This document shows positions 28,660-38,910 of a stretch of DNA of 64,000 bases, one piece after another (position 1 is the stretch's first letter; each line of letters opens with the position of its first letter). The DNA comes from Lepas anatifera. Lineage: Eukaryota > Arthropoda > Thecostraca > Lepadidae. Both the position numbers and the translations under genes were made by a program. The notes beneath the pieces are model-generated. The model saw only the letters and a list, made by a program, of their open reading frames with translations. It had not been told where the DNA came from and did not search any database. The DNA lies in contig JAOTON010001526.1 in the NCBI GenBank assembly GCA_034440635.1, forward strand, positions 4,783,001 through 4,847,000. The letters run 5' to 3'.

Positions 28660-30909
28660 ATGGAGTTCCGAGTGAGCAACGCTGAGCTGTTCAAACGGCT
28701 GAAGGAAAACGCTCTTTTTCGGAAGAACAGAGGAGATTTTGTCGATGCTGCTTTTAATGATACTATTGATTTCTTAGGCTTTCACAGAGCGAGCATTTCA
28801 CGCAATTCAGAGGATGCAATCCGAAAGAAGCTGGTGTCCTTCCATATCATTTTCAAGAGAAAAGTGGAACAGTGTTCCAGATCAATCGTGGCGTGCGAAA
28901 GCAAAGAAACCGACTGGTTGGCGGAGGACATATGTGAGCCCATCACACTTGCGGATAAACAGGCTACAGTTTCTACCGGAAAACGCCACCCAGGCCGGCC
29001 TCCCACTCCGTACGACGCAGTCGGAGAGCGGAGCAAGAGACGTCGCGTCGCCAGTACTGCTGAACAGCATGGTACCCACGAGCTCGTCATGGCTGCCGCC
29101 CGAAGTGCCAAAACAGACGACGATTCAGAGCTATCAGCTGTGCTAAAGGAAAGCGTCGCTACTCCAACTCGGCCCTCCAAGCTTCGCCGTGGAATGCGCG
29201 ATAGTGCTAGGCTACAGAAGGCTCGTGCTCTAACTCCAGATGAAGCCCTGGCTGTTACCGTATCGGCAGACATGTCAACAAAAAGTTATAACATCGTGAG
29301 GAAGATGACAAATAAAGTAAGTGCGAAAGAAGTGTACCCGCCCCATTATAAAGTTGTGAACGCTCGGCAGAGATGTTTTCCTGGCGAACACATCAGTGTA
29401 ACCGACAGCTCTGCCGAAGTGCCACTGCAAGTCATATTAGACCATACGACAAGGAGACTGATAGAGGCCGAGGTTGACCCCACAAAGGTCGGAGCTGACG
29501 TCAGCCAGCCTCAGCCAGGTACATCAGAACAACAGCCGATCCGCAGTGAGGCTGTATCTGGAAAACTGTACTGTAAATGGGGATTTGATGGCGCCACTGG
29601 ACAATGTATATATAAGCAAGCGGCGCAGGGTGGTGCTGCTATGGATGAAGGTAACATATTTTGCTCATCGTTTGTCCCTCTACGATTGGAGATTAACGAC
29701 AAATGCGTGTGGATCAACGAAAAGCCGTCGTCAACTCGGTATTGCCGTCCAATGCACCTTCAATATGTCAAGGAAACCACCGCAGTCTCCCGGCAAGAGA
29801 TGAACAACTTTTCTACCCAGATAGAGGAGCTCCAGCCCTGTGCAGTCGACCTCGCTGGGACCACTGTTCTGGTATCGTACAGTATGCAGTTGACAATGGT
29901 AGATGGGAAAGTTGCGAATGCACTGACTGGGACAGCGTCATCTCAAAGATGTCACATCTGTGGAGCTAAGCCGACTGAGATGAATGACTTAGAACAAGTT
30001 CGTCAGAAGGTGGCAAACAAAGAGGCTTATCAGTTTGGTCTCTCAACACTCCATGCGTGGATTAGACTTTTTGAACTTGTACTTCACATTGGCTATCGTC
30101 TTAAGCTTAAAGTGTGGTCCGTGAAGAAGGCTCAGAGGGAAGAGTATCTGGCCGAGAAGAAGCGAATCCAGGCTGAGTTCTACGAGAAAATGGGTCTGCA
30201 TGTAGACCAGCCACGTGCAGGTGGAGCGGGGTCATCAAACGACGGCAACACGGCGCGCCGAGCCTTTGCAGATCCAGCTACCTTCAGCAGCATCACTGGA
30301 GTCGACATTGGCCTCATCACTCGGTTCTCAATGATACTGCGGGCTCTAGCATCGACCAAGCCAGTAGATCCAGACAAATTCCAAGCATTCGCCCTGAAGA
30401 CGGCTACGGAGTACTGTAGATTATATCCATGGTTTTACATGCCTGCCTCCTTGCATAAACTTCTAATGCATGGGGCAGAGGTGATTCGATCACTGATTCT
30501 ACCCATCGGTGCATATAGCGAGGAAGCACAAGAATCACAAAATAAAAACGTGAGATGGTGTAGACTGAAAAGGACCCGAAAAACCTCGCGCCGAGACAAT
30601 ACTCTGGATCTGTTTCGGGCTCTGTGTGTTATGAGTGATCCCGTGGTCGTGGGCATTATCCACCGTGATGTGCAAGCCATGCAACGTGAGTGCTCCAAGG
30701 GAATTGAAAAGGGTTTGCCTTGTGACGAGCTTGCAGAGCTGCTAGTGCAGGAAGAAATGTCACCGAACACACTCACCGAGCAGCGCCCAGGCAGTGACTC
30801 TGAGTCCGGCTCGGACTCCGATGAGCCAGAAATAGAGCGCAGTAGCACGTTCGACCTCTCATGCCTTCTACCAACCTATTACTGCGCAGACGACTCGAAC
30901 CAGAGATGA
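28660..30909 (+). CDS. RAG1/Transib-like DDE transposase
   Basis: 749-residue intact frame. I start it at ATG 28660 (MEFRVSNAELFKRL); an in-frame ATG at 28576 would add 28 residues that look like leader. Residues 107-130 are basic with an AT-hook-like GRPP. The catalytic core shows KWGFDGATGQC (D310), LTMVDGKVANALTG (D415), a zinc-binding CHIC (C431, C434), NDGNTARR near 570, HKLLMH (H599, H604) and SEEAQESQNK (E625). These match in order and local context the RAG1 residues D600, D708, C727/C730, H937/H942 and E962. The enzyme should cut at the terminal CACAGTG by a hairpin-forming mechanism and insert with 5 bp duplication. The C-terminus is acidic, about 712-728. No stop or frameshift, so it may be active. 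Subfamily assignment is inference. Confidence 0.92.
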   Translation: MEFRVSNAELFKRLKENALFRKNRGDFVDAAFNDTIDFLGFHRASISRNSEDAIRKKLVSFHIIFKRKVEQCSRSIVACESKETDWLAEDICEPITLADKQATVSTGKRHPGRPPTPYDAVGERSKRRRVASTAEQHGTHELVMAAARSAKTDDDSELSAVLKESVATPTRPSKLRRGMRDSARLQKARALTPDEALAVTVSADMSTKSYNIVRKMTNKVSAKEVYPPHYKVVNARQRCFPGEHISVTDSSAEVPLQVILDHTTRRLIEAEVDPTKVGADVSQPQPGTSEQQPIRSEAVSGKLYCKWGFDGATGQCIYKQAAQGGAAMDEGNIFCSSFVPLRLEINDKCVWINEKPSSTRYCRPMHLQYVKETTAVSRQEMNNFSTQIEELQPCAVDLAGTTVLVSYSMQLTMVDGKVANALTGTASSQRCHICGAKPTEMNDLEQVRQKVANKEAYQFGLSTLHAWIRLFELVLHIGYRLKLKVWSVKKAQREEYLAEKKRIQAEFYEKMGLHVDQPRAGGAGSSNDGNTARRAFADPATFSSITGVDIGLITRFSMILRALASTKPVDPDKFQAFALKTATEYCRLYPWFYMPASLHKLLMHGAEVIRSLILPIGAYSEEAQESQNKNVRWCRLKRTRKTSRRDNTLDLFRALCVMSDPVVVGIIHRDVQAMQRECSKGIEKGLPCDELAELLVQEEMSPNTLTEQRPGSDSESGSDSDEPEIERSSTFDLSCLLPTYYCADDSNQR

Positions 30910-30964
30910 GCGCTCAGGTGAGTTTTACATTTTACAATGAAAAGACCGGGACACTTTTCGGGGT

Positions 30965-31458
30965 CATGGTTAAATCTGAAATATACCGGAAAACAATTCA
31001 GGCAAATGAAAATCTGCCATCACCGGCCATTAAGTTTGGATTACTTTTGCGAGTTGATCGATATGCATATTGATTATGTTAGGTTGGAAAGTGACCTTGA
31101 CCTGACCTCAGGTCATGTTATTTTTGTGTTATGACCTAGCATAGTCATATTATACATCATTCGTTTCGCCGTGACGAGAGGAAGGGAATGGTGCCTAAAA
31201 AATGATTCTGACTCAACTCTGTCAGACGGTAGAGCCCAAAACACTACCCTAACATGCCACCTTCTTTGACCTATCATGGCCTCAATATTGACCTGAACCA
31301 AAAAGTGACCGATATAGATTCTTCATGAATTTGTATGAGCTATCCACCAGCCTTCGCGTTTTCTCGCTATCTCGCATAGGAGCCAAGTTCGAAGAGGGGG
31401 ATGTTCAAACACCCCCCACCAGGGCGAAGGTGGGTCGGAGGGCCCACCGGGGCGCGGG
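30965..31458 (+). mobile_element. TTAA element family B, 3' fragment nested in the transposon (B2)
   Basis: The right end is clear: the A/B-type double terminus with GGGCGAAGGTGGGTCGGAGG finishes GGGGCGCGGG, followed by TTAA at 31459-31462. The interior shares blocks with B1 (GACCTAGCATAGTCATATTATACAT against GACCTAGCAAGATCATATTATACAT, in part). No matching left terminus is evident, so the start is approximate. Confidence 0.6.
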
Positions 31459-31556
31459 TTAAGTGTCAAATTTGGTGTCAAAAGGTGTGGTGAGTGTTAA
31501 AGTACACATCAGTTTTTGTTTCATGAGGCTCCGTCACTTAGTTCGCGAGATATTGA

Positions 31557-31592
31557 ATTATGTCCGTTTTCGCGGCCCCTTACAACACTGTG
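31557..31592 (-). repeat. Right terminal inverted repeat of the RAG1-like transposon
   Basis: The + strand ends CCTTACAACACTGTG at 31592; inverted, it begins CACAGTGTTGTAAGGGG. It matches the left repeat at 33 of 36 positions and keeps the same heptamer, 12 bp gap and GCGAAAACG block. Confidence 0.93.
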
Positions 31593-31597
31593 CACCG

Positions 31598-32399
31598 GTT
31601 GGGGGGGTCCGATTGAAGCCCGCCTACGATCTCGGGAACCGGAATTGATACGGATAGAATTGGAACGGGCTGGAGGCACCTTACAGTCTTCTACTCGAAG
31701 CCCAGCTCGGAACATATCCGTTGACATGTGACGCTACAAAGGGCCAAAATGGCTCAAATTTTGATCCATCGGGAACCACTGAACTTAGAACAAAGCCAAG
31801 GGCATCGATGTGTTTGTTTTTCCCCTCAGGCTATGGTCAAATAGTGAACTTTGCGGCCAATCACTCAAATTCTTGTCACTCTGACTCCAATTTTTATTGT
31901 ATCTAATTTCCTTAAAAAGTTATAGACACAAACAACTTCGAAAATTGCGACCTTTGGTGACCCTTGATGACCTTGCTATTGACCTGACCTCAAAATGGAT
32001 GTCAGCGTGAATATTTTTCCTTTCAAGAGCGTTCGAATGATGTTTAGACACTTGATCTAGCTGTTCTAGAAGCCGAGTTACACCCTGGTTTTGTCAGCCT
32101 CATTTTAGAAGGCCATAATCACCTTATATGGGTTTAGACATGACGTCATAACTCGTTGACCTGACCTGATGCTAACTTTTTGTCATAATTGATCACTCTA
32201 CAGGTGTGATCAAATATGATCGTCTTAAATTAATTGATCAAAACTGATCACCCCAAAGGTGTGCAAAGTGGCGCACCTCTCATTTAAATCGGCTCGGAAT
32301 CATTCGGGAAAAACCGAGGGGATCCTATTGGACCCACCCCCTCCTCCTAGGTGGTGAAGGAATAACCCAAAAGCTCTTGATGAGACCATTCCAAAATCG
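31598..32399. other. Noncoding stretch with TGATCA motifs
   Basis: No recognisable gene. Between about 32180 and 32260 TGATCA and GGTGTG recur several times (TTGATCAAAACTGATCACCC and neighbours). A few GACCT motifs at 31950-32170 suggest an eroded GGTCA-rich repeat. Confidence 0.4.
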
Positions 32400-32411
32400 C
32401 TCTTCAGTTTG

Positions 32412-32604
32412 TAATAATAATAATAATTTTTGGGGCTTATCGACGCACCAACTGCCAGGGTCATATGGCGTCGCCAACTCTTTCCCTGTTGGAAGGGTTT
32501 CTCGGGAGCCAGCTTGCTCCTTGTTCAGGGAAGCCGCCGGGCCTTGAACTCGGGTCGGCTGAATGGAAGCCAGCTACGCTGACCACTGCACTATTGCGCC
32601 CCCT
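32412..32604 (-). mobile_element. tRNA-derived SINE, copy S1
   Basis: On the minus strand it starts at 32604 with a tRNA-like head (GCAATAGTGCAGTGGTCAGC as A box, GAGTTCAAGGC as B box). It continues through TTGGCGACGCC and GTTGGTGCGTCGATAAGCCC and ends in an (ATT)n tail at 32412. The flanks CTCTTCAGTTTG (32400-32411) and CTCTCCAGTTTG (32605-32616) match at 11 of 12 positions, a target duplication. Confidence 0.82.
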
Positions 32605-32616
32605 CTCTCCAGTTTG

Positions 32617-33565
32617 ATTTAGCCCGATAAGATAGTGCAAAATTCCCTGGAAAAAAGTCAGCTGTCCATGCAATTCATTAACTCCTATTCAATTTAACAT
32701 AACGCCCAATAAGGACATCAAAGGTGGGGCCAATCGATTTGTTTTAAAAATTGTCAACACACTGGTGAACGTGTTATATGGAAACACATTACAGCTTTTT
32801 ACCTGGTATACACTGAGAGAAAAATTGAGTCCTTTTGGATGAACTGAGTCGGTGCTGAAAGCGAGTCTGGATTCTGGTGTCAAACTCGGTTGGTATCAGG
32901 CAGAATCAGGCTCATTGTATTTCCGTCGCAGACTCAATGTAATCTCTTGGACTGGATTGAGTCTTGCACGTAGTGTTTTCTGAAGCTCATAGAATGATCA
33001 CCGTAAGCTCGGGAATAAAATGTCTGATGACTGGTTTCAAATGATTTTTCGCTCGGTATAGAAAAACTCCACGGCATCAATGTATTCCATCAGCAAAATC
33101 GTCATGGAATCATTATATTCCAGCTCTCCACGAGACATGGTTTAGAAAAATATGCCCCTCCACTCAACACGACAACTGAATTCGATGCAAGCCTCAAACG
33201 AAACCGCCTCTTTTGAGTCTGCATTTGGCATAAAATTAGTTTAGTAGCAAAACTAATGCTGGTATAATTGTAGTCTGTGTGGCATACTTTGAGTCGTGCT
33301 TGGAGTTTCATTGGGTTCACTAGATGTTCCTCGTTAGTCTTCGTGTTTTTTTCTTAAATCAAAACTTTCTGTAAAGATGTTACTTATATTGCTGTTGTGG
33401 CCTTGCTATTACATAACTTTGTTTAATGATAATGATTGTAATCCACTTTGTTTACCTCAGTCTACTTCAGCCTCTAGGAAAGATAACATAATTATAACTT
33501 TGTGTTAGGATACAAACATAAACAACAATCGCGTTCACCGTTTTTCGGACACACATGAAATGCCT
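32617..33565. other. Noncoding stretch, nothing recognised
   Basis: Only short frames of 60-72 codons, without domains; no repeat terminus or array that I can define. Confidence 0.45.
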
Positions 33566-33569
33566 TTAA

Positions 33570-34593
33570 CCCGCGCCCCACCGGGGGTCCGGCGCCACCT
33601 TCGCCCCACCGGGGGCCATCGATGGCCCCCCTCTAACTCCGAAAATATGGGCGGTAGCGCAAATCTGCAAGGTACAATAGAAAGCTCGCGTGAATTCAGT
33701 AAGAAATTACTTCGCATGTTTTAGTGCTCAGGTCAATGGTTTGACCTCCAGAGGTCAAATTAGGTCAAGATCGGCTATTTTCACTCAAATATGCAATGAT
33801 TAAGCAAACTGGGCATAACTCTTATGTCATTAGAGCTATTGAGGCCGGGTAAAGTACATTTGATAGCAAATTGACAGTACTTTTTCCGCTATGTGGAACA
33901 TAAAGACCTCCCGCCAGTGGTTTGACCGCCAGAGGTCACCTCGTGACCTAATATGACCTGAGGTCACGAAAGGTCAAAAAGTGACCTTGCCGTATATCAA
34001 ATGAAAGCCAGTGACCAGACAAACACGATGGTGTTTGTTTCATCGCTCTAGCTCAATTAGGTCAAAAGTTATTGTCAAAATACTGTTTTTGACCTCTGGT
34101 GACCTTGGATGACCTTGGAAAAGTCAAAGGGCAAATATGACACCTGGGATCCGTGAAAAGGTGTCCAAAAACGTTGTTCTGAGCAGTCTGAGTATTTGCA
34201 ATCATTTTTGTGGCTTTTATATCATGAAATAGCTTTTCCCAATGCTTTTCCAATGGGAGAGGTCGCCTCGTGACCTGACCTCAGGGCACGAAATCGAAAA
34301 ATCCCGGATATACACCTTGTAGACCCTGGAGGGGTTATGAAGTGTAGGAAGTTTCAAATCGATCTACTTTGAAATGTAGCTCTTACAGAGCTCTAAAGGT
34401 GAAGTGAGGTGACCTTGGTTGACCTCGTATGGTGACCTGACCTTGGGTGACCCGGGGTAAAAAATTTCAGGGATGATGGGAAAATGATGCAGTGAGAGGT
34501 AGAGCCCTCAACCGCGGTGCTGCGCCTCGTCGTTTTTCTGTTATCCCGGAAAAACCTTAGGGGGGCCATCGATGGCCCCCGGTGGGGCGAGGG
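33570..34593 (-). mobile_element. TTAA element family A, copy A3 (1024 bp)
   Basis: Flanked by TTAA at 33566-33569 and 34594-34597, and the same length as A1 and A4. The double-cassette end is at 33570-33632 and the single-cassette end at about 34560-34593, both with the palindrome around CCATCGATGG. By eye it is nearly identical to A4, which suggests recent amplification. No coding capacity. Confidence 0.9.
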
Positions 34594-34597
34594 TTAA

Positions 34598-35264
34598 TGA
34601 ACAATCATCTCCGATATCGCCCAGGAGCGATCCAGGCTTACAATGCAAGCATATGCCGCTGTCGTCAAAGATAGCAGCCCTCGTTTACTTTGGATATATA
34701 GAGATAATTGTAGGCATGTTTGCTTCAAAGTATCCCGTCATGGCTGAGAAAATCTCACTCTGTACACCAGGGGCGTAGGAACTGGTTGAAAAGTGGGGGG
34801 GCACCTCAAGGGGAGCCCCAGCCCAAGGGGCCCATTATTATGAGCCGTTTTAAAACTGTTCATTTGGTGTCGATAATACACGCATACACACCGGCCTACA
34901 CTAGGTATTTCCGTACATTACTTGTTAGTTACGTCTTTTCCAACAGTGCCCTCGCATCGAATAGCTCTTTGGTGATGTTTTTTCACTTCGCATTGGAAAA
35001 CGGCCTATAGACGGCTCTTCACGCCCGTTGATGATCGAGGGACGGCTGCTGCTCGGCTTGTGGTGCGGGTTGCGTGTCCGAATTAGCGCTCTGTGTTGGG
35101 AGCGGTCTGGGCTAGAGTTTGATTGGGTCCAGTTTTTGGGGTCCATCTGAGAGCACTCGGGTAGCAGGTGCCTTGGCCTTTTTCATGAAGCGCTTCCGGT
35201 CCAGGGGTTTGCAGAGGGCATACGCCAAAACTGGAACTTTTCCAGACAAGCTGTCGTGCCTGCC
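34598..35264. other. Noncoding stretch with a GGGGCGTAGGAACTGG terminus
   Basis: At 34767-34830 a CAGGGGCGTAGGAACTGG block followed by GGGGGGGCACC looks like one end of a repeat. Its inverted counterpart GGTTCCTACGCCTATG appears at about 38882. No gene recognised. Confidence 0.4.
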
Positions 35265-35400
35265 CGGGTTTCTTGTTTTATATTACAGTTGCTGATATTT
35301 GTATATGCGTTGCAGCGGTCCACCACAGAACAGTGGAGGGCCAGTGGCTCCTCTGGCCCGCCACTCTCCCGTTTCCTATGCCTATGCCGCTCAGAAGCCG
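35265..35400 (+). repeat. Left copy of direct repeat flanking the GC-rich satellite
   Basis: GGGTTTCTTGTTTTATATTA followed by CAGTTGCTGATATTTGTATA and, further on, CCTATGCCTATGC. The same order of blocks recurs at 38786-38910, about 3.5 kb away, in the same orientation. Confidence 0.75.
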
Positions 35401-35519
35401 CCAAATCATCATAGAGGCCCCCAGTGCCCAAACCATGGCTCAGGAACCAAACCAGTCAGCTCTGGGGGCCCCAAACCTGCTCATGGGCTAAGGGACCGGC
35501 TCATGGGACCCCCCTTATT

Positions 35520-38500
35520 AAGGGACCCCACATAAGCACAGGGCCCTAAAAGCTCCGAACAGGGCGCCCCAGATTATCTCAGGAAGCCAGGCTGGCTTAG
35601 GGGCCCGGCTCAGCTCAGGGACACCCAGGTTGGCTGATATAGGGTCTCAGGACAGCTCAATGGACCAACTCAAGCTCATGGCCCCCAGCTTAGCTCAGCG
35701 GGTCCTATAATTGGGCAGGGGGCGCCAGACTAGCTCAGGGGCCGCTCAGTTCAGCAGAGGGGCCTCATATTAATTTAGAGCCCAAACTAGCTTTGGCGGC
35801 CTAGTTCAGCTCAGGTCGGCTGGTGTAGAGCTCAGAACAGCTCAAGAGACCCATTCAAGTTCATCGCCCCTAGCTCAGCTCAGCGGACTTAATAACAGTG
35901 CAGGTGGCCCAGACCATCTCAGGGGCTGTTCAGTTCATCACAGGGCGCCTGAGATTAGCTAAGGGCCCAAATTAGCTTTTAGGGGTCTAGCTAAGCTCAG
36001 GGTCCCAAGTCGGCTGATGTAGGGCCTCAGAATAGCTCAACGGTTCCAGCTCAGTGACTCTAAAGTATTAAGGGATCCCAGACCATCTCGGTGTCCCCAG
36101 TTCAGTACAGCGGGCCCCAGATTAGCTCAGGTGACCAGATCAGCTTAGGAGCCCGGCTCAGCTAAGGGGCCCCAGGTCGGCCTATATAGCGTCTCAGAAC
36201 AGCTTAAAGGGAATGTGGCACCTTGGTCGAATCCTGAAATTTAGTGTATTTAGGCGTACTTTTAGCCGAACATAATGAAACCACTCATGATTTCTCTGAA
36301 AAATGTACAATAAGCTCAATATTTTGATTTTTAAAATACTCCTTTAGGAAAAGAAATAAATATCAGCCTGTGGATGATGTCATGATCTGGCAACCACTAC
36401 CATACTTGAAACGCTTCAAGGGCTTCAATTGGCTGATGTTCATCGTTACGTCAGCATATGTTGTCACACCAACAGCCATGACAACTGTGGCCTGCTGCTA
36501 GGGTTACAAGAGAGGTACATTGCAGGTAGGTTTTAGCTTTTTTCTACGGAAATTTCTAGTTCCAAGACAAATGATATATTGAGTACCGGGTTTTCCGACT
36601 TGCTTTACAACTTGGCTATCTCAATTAAAATCACGTTATGAAGGTACCACCTTCCCTTTAAGGAGGTCACTTTAAGCTCATGGCCCCCAGCTCAGCTCAG
36701 GGGCCGTATAAATGAGCCCCAGATAAGCTCAGGATCCACAGCTTAGCTCTCAGGCCCTCCTAAGACCAACACTTAGCGGCACTCGCGAGGCTAATTTTCG
36801 CCCCCCCCCGATTAGCTGTCAGGGGCCCCTGGGCCTTATTACCAGGACCTCTTAGACCAAACCGAGGGGGCCCCTGAGTATATATCGGAGCTCCTAAGAT
36901 AAATTCTCGGCAGCACCTCTGAGACTACCTATCGGACCCCCCAGATTTGGTCTCGGGTGGCCTCAGACATAGAGTCTTGGGGTCATCCAGGTTAGCTCTT
37001 GGAGTACCCTGAGATTGATTTTCGGGGGCCCCTGGGACTGACTCCCGATAGCAATCTGAGACTAATACTGGGGCACCCCCTGAGACTAACACTCGGGGGG
37101 TGTCCCTGAGACTGAGCAATTGGCCCTTCTGAGACCTACTCTAGGAGGCCCCAGACTAGCCCTCAGGGGTCTAAGGCCAACATGGAGCCCGTGAGACCAA
37201 AACTCGGGAGAACTTCTTGGGATTACTCTCAGAGCTCCAAAATTAGCTCTCGGATGCCCCTGGGACTGACTTCGGGGGAGGGGCCTCTGAGACTAGCTTT
37301 TGAGCGCTCCCCGAGGCTGATTCTTGGGGCCCCTTAGACAAAAACTCGGGGGGACAACCTGAGGCTAATTCTCGAGGGCATCCAAGATCACCTCTCCACG
37401 GCCCCCTGAGACCATCACTCTGCTGCACAAATGAGACTAACTCTCGGGACTCCAGATGATCACTCGGGGCCCCCTGAAAGTAAATATTGTCTCCTGAGAA
37501 AGGCACCCTTGAGACTATGAGGGGCCCCTGAGACCAGCACTTGGCGGCACTCATGACACTAATTCTCGGGCCCCATATTAGCTTTCGGGGCCCTTGAGAG
37601 AAGGTCCCCTTAGACCAACACTGATGGGGTATTTGATAATAACTTATCCTGAGATTAGTTCCCAGGGACCCCTGAGACCGACTCCCAGGGCCCCCTGAGA
37701 ACGACTCTCGAGGGACCCCTTAGACCGATTCTCAGGGGGGCGGGGCTTCTGAGGCTGACTCTCGGGGCCCTGAGCTCGACTCTCGGAGACCCCCTGAGAC
37801 TGACTCTTGGGGTCCCCTGAGACCGACTTCCAGGAGCCTCCTGAAACTAACTTTGGGGGTCTGAGACATAATCTCGGGGAGTGGGAGGCTGAGACCGACT
37901 CTCGGACCCTCTGAGACCGACTTTCGGGGGTCCCTTGCGACCACCTCTCAGGGGCCCTGGAAACCAACTTTCGGAGAGCCCCTGAGACCACGTCTCGGGG
38001 GCCCCTAAGACCAACTCTTGGAGCCCCTAAGACCAACTCTTGGGACCCCTAATGCTAACTCTCGGGGCGGAGGGCCCTGAGACCGACTCGGGGCCCCTAT
38101 GAACAAATCTCGTGTGCCCCTGAGACTGACTCTGGGGCCCCCCTGATCAGAGAATCCTTTACAGTGCTTATGATCGGCCCAAGGGCGGGGGAGGGATCCG
38201 CGAACCCCTTGGACTCTCCTTGGCTACTCTACTGGTTCCAGTCCACCTCGGGGGGTGGGCAGTTCTGCACAGTGGGTCGCAGATTAGCTCAGATGACCAG
38301 ATCAGCTTCGGAGCCCGGCTCAGCTCAGGGGTCCCAGATCGGCTTATATAGCGCCTAAGAACAGCTCAAGGAGGCCACTTCAAGCTCAGCTCAGGGGCCC
38401 TATAACTCTGCGTGAGCCCCAGATAAGCTCAGGAGCCCCAGTTTAGCACAGGGGGCATCATATTAGCTTTGAGGGCCCAGCTCAGCTCAGGGGCCCCAGA

Positions 38501-38780
38501 TCGCCTTGTATAGGGTCTTTGACCAGCTCAAGGGGCCCATTCAGGCTGATGGCTCCCAGTTCAGCTTAGGGACCATGCAATAGTTCAGAGGGGCATAAAC
38601 CAGGTCGAGGGACCTTAGACTAGCTCAAGGAGCCCCAGGTTAGCTCATAGGACATCAGAGGTTAATTCAGGGGCCCCTGAACAGCTCAGGGGCCCCAGGC
38701 CGACTCATAAGACCCCAGATCAGCTCAGGGGTCCAGGCCAGCTTTATAAGAGGTTTTCCGAGCAAGCTATAGAGTCCGTT
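35520..38780 (+). repeat. GC-rich degenerate higher-order minisatellite
   Basis: Two intermingled motif blocks. In 35520-36200 and 38275-38780, AGCTCAGGGGCCCCAG-like subunits of about 20 bp form a higher-order unit of roughly 190 bp, marked by GGTNGGCTGATATAGGG at about 35627, 35814, 36007 and 36175. In 36740-38160 a second subunit, CCCCTGAGACTGACTCTCGG (about 25 bp), dominates. The block is split by a C element at 36208-36657. Frames through it read SQGPRESVS-like peptides and are artefacts of the repeat. Confidence 0.85.
36208..36657 (-). mobile_element. TTAA element family C, copy C3 (450 bp)
   Basis: Flanked by TTAA at 36204-36207 and 36658-36661, with ends AGGGAATGTGGCACCTT and, inverted, AGGGAAGGTGGTACCTT. 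Reverse orientation relative to C4 and C5. It sits in a satellite unit whose paralogue at 38361-38380 lacks the element and shows the unoccupied site, giving direct evidence of TTAA insertion. No coding frame. Confidence 0.92.
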
Positions 38781-38785
38781 TGGGT

Positions 38786-38910
38786 TTCTTGTTTTATGTT
38801 ACAGTTGCTGGTATTTTCATATCAATTGCGGGGGCCCCCACAGAAAAGTGGGGGGGGGGGCAGTTGCCCCCTGGACCCCCCGGTTCCTACGCCTATGCTG
38901 TACACGATAT
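38786..38910 (+). repeat. Right copy of direct repeat flanking the GC-rich satellite
   Basis: GGGTTTCTTGTTTTATGTTA followed by CAGTTGCTGGTATTTTCATA, a GGGGGCCCCCACAGAAAAGTG block and GGTTCCTACGCCTATG. It corresponds to 35265-35400 in the same orientation. Confidence 0.75.

Larger units (their letters stand above)
27717..31597 (+). mobile_element. Complete Transib/RAG1-superfamily DNA transposon
   Basis: The element proper spans 27722-31592 (3871 bp). It is bracketed by a perfect 5 bp duplication, CACCG, at 27717-27721 and 31593-31597. Its 36 bp terminal inverted repeats match at 33 positions and start CACAGTG. Between them is one long frame (28660-30909) with a RAG1-like DDE core. A GC-rich 5 bp duplication and CACWRTG termini are the defining marks of Transib transposons, the group from which the RAG1 recombinase core is held to derive. 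No kelch-repeat RAG2-like frame is present, which separates it from ProtoRAG-type elements. A fragment of a TTAA element (30965-31458) sits between the stop codon and the right end. Intact frame, ends and duplication suggest a fairly recent insertion. Confidence 0.93.

Noticed and set aside
28257..28685. 142-codon frame overlapping the start of the transposase
   Set aside because: Different frame, no domain, and a strong donor-like site inside suggests a 5'UTR intron.
30910..31556. Possible RAG2-like second gene in the RAG1-like transposon
   Set aside because: Only short frames and a TTAA element fragment; no kelch-type repeats.
37243..38036. Frames of 103-130 codons with SQGPRESVS-like repeats
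   Set aside because: They are read through the GC-rich minisatellite.
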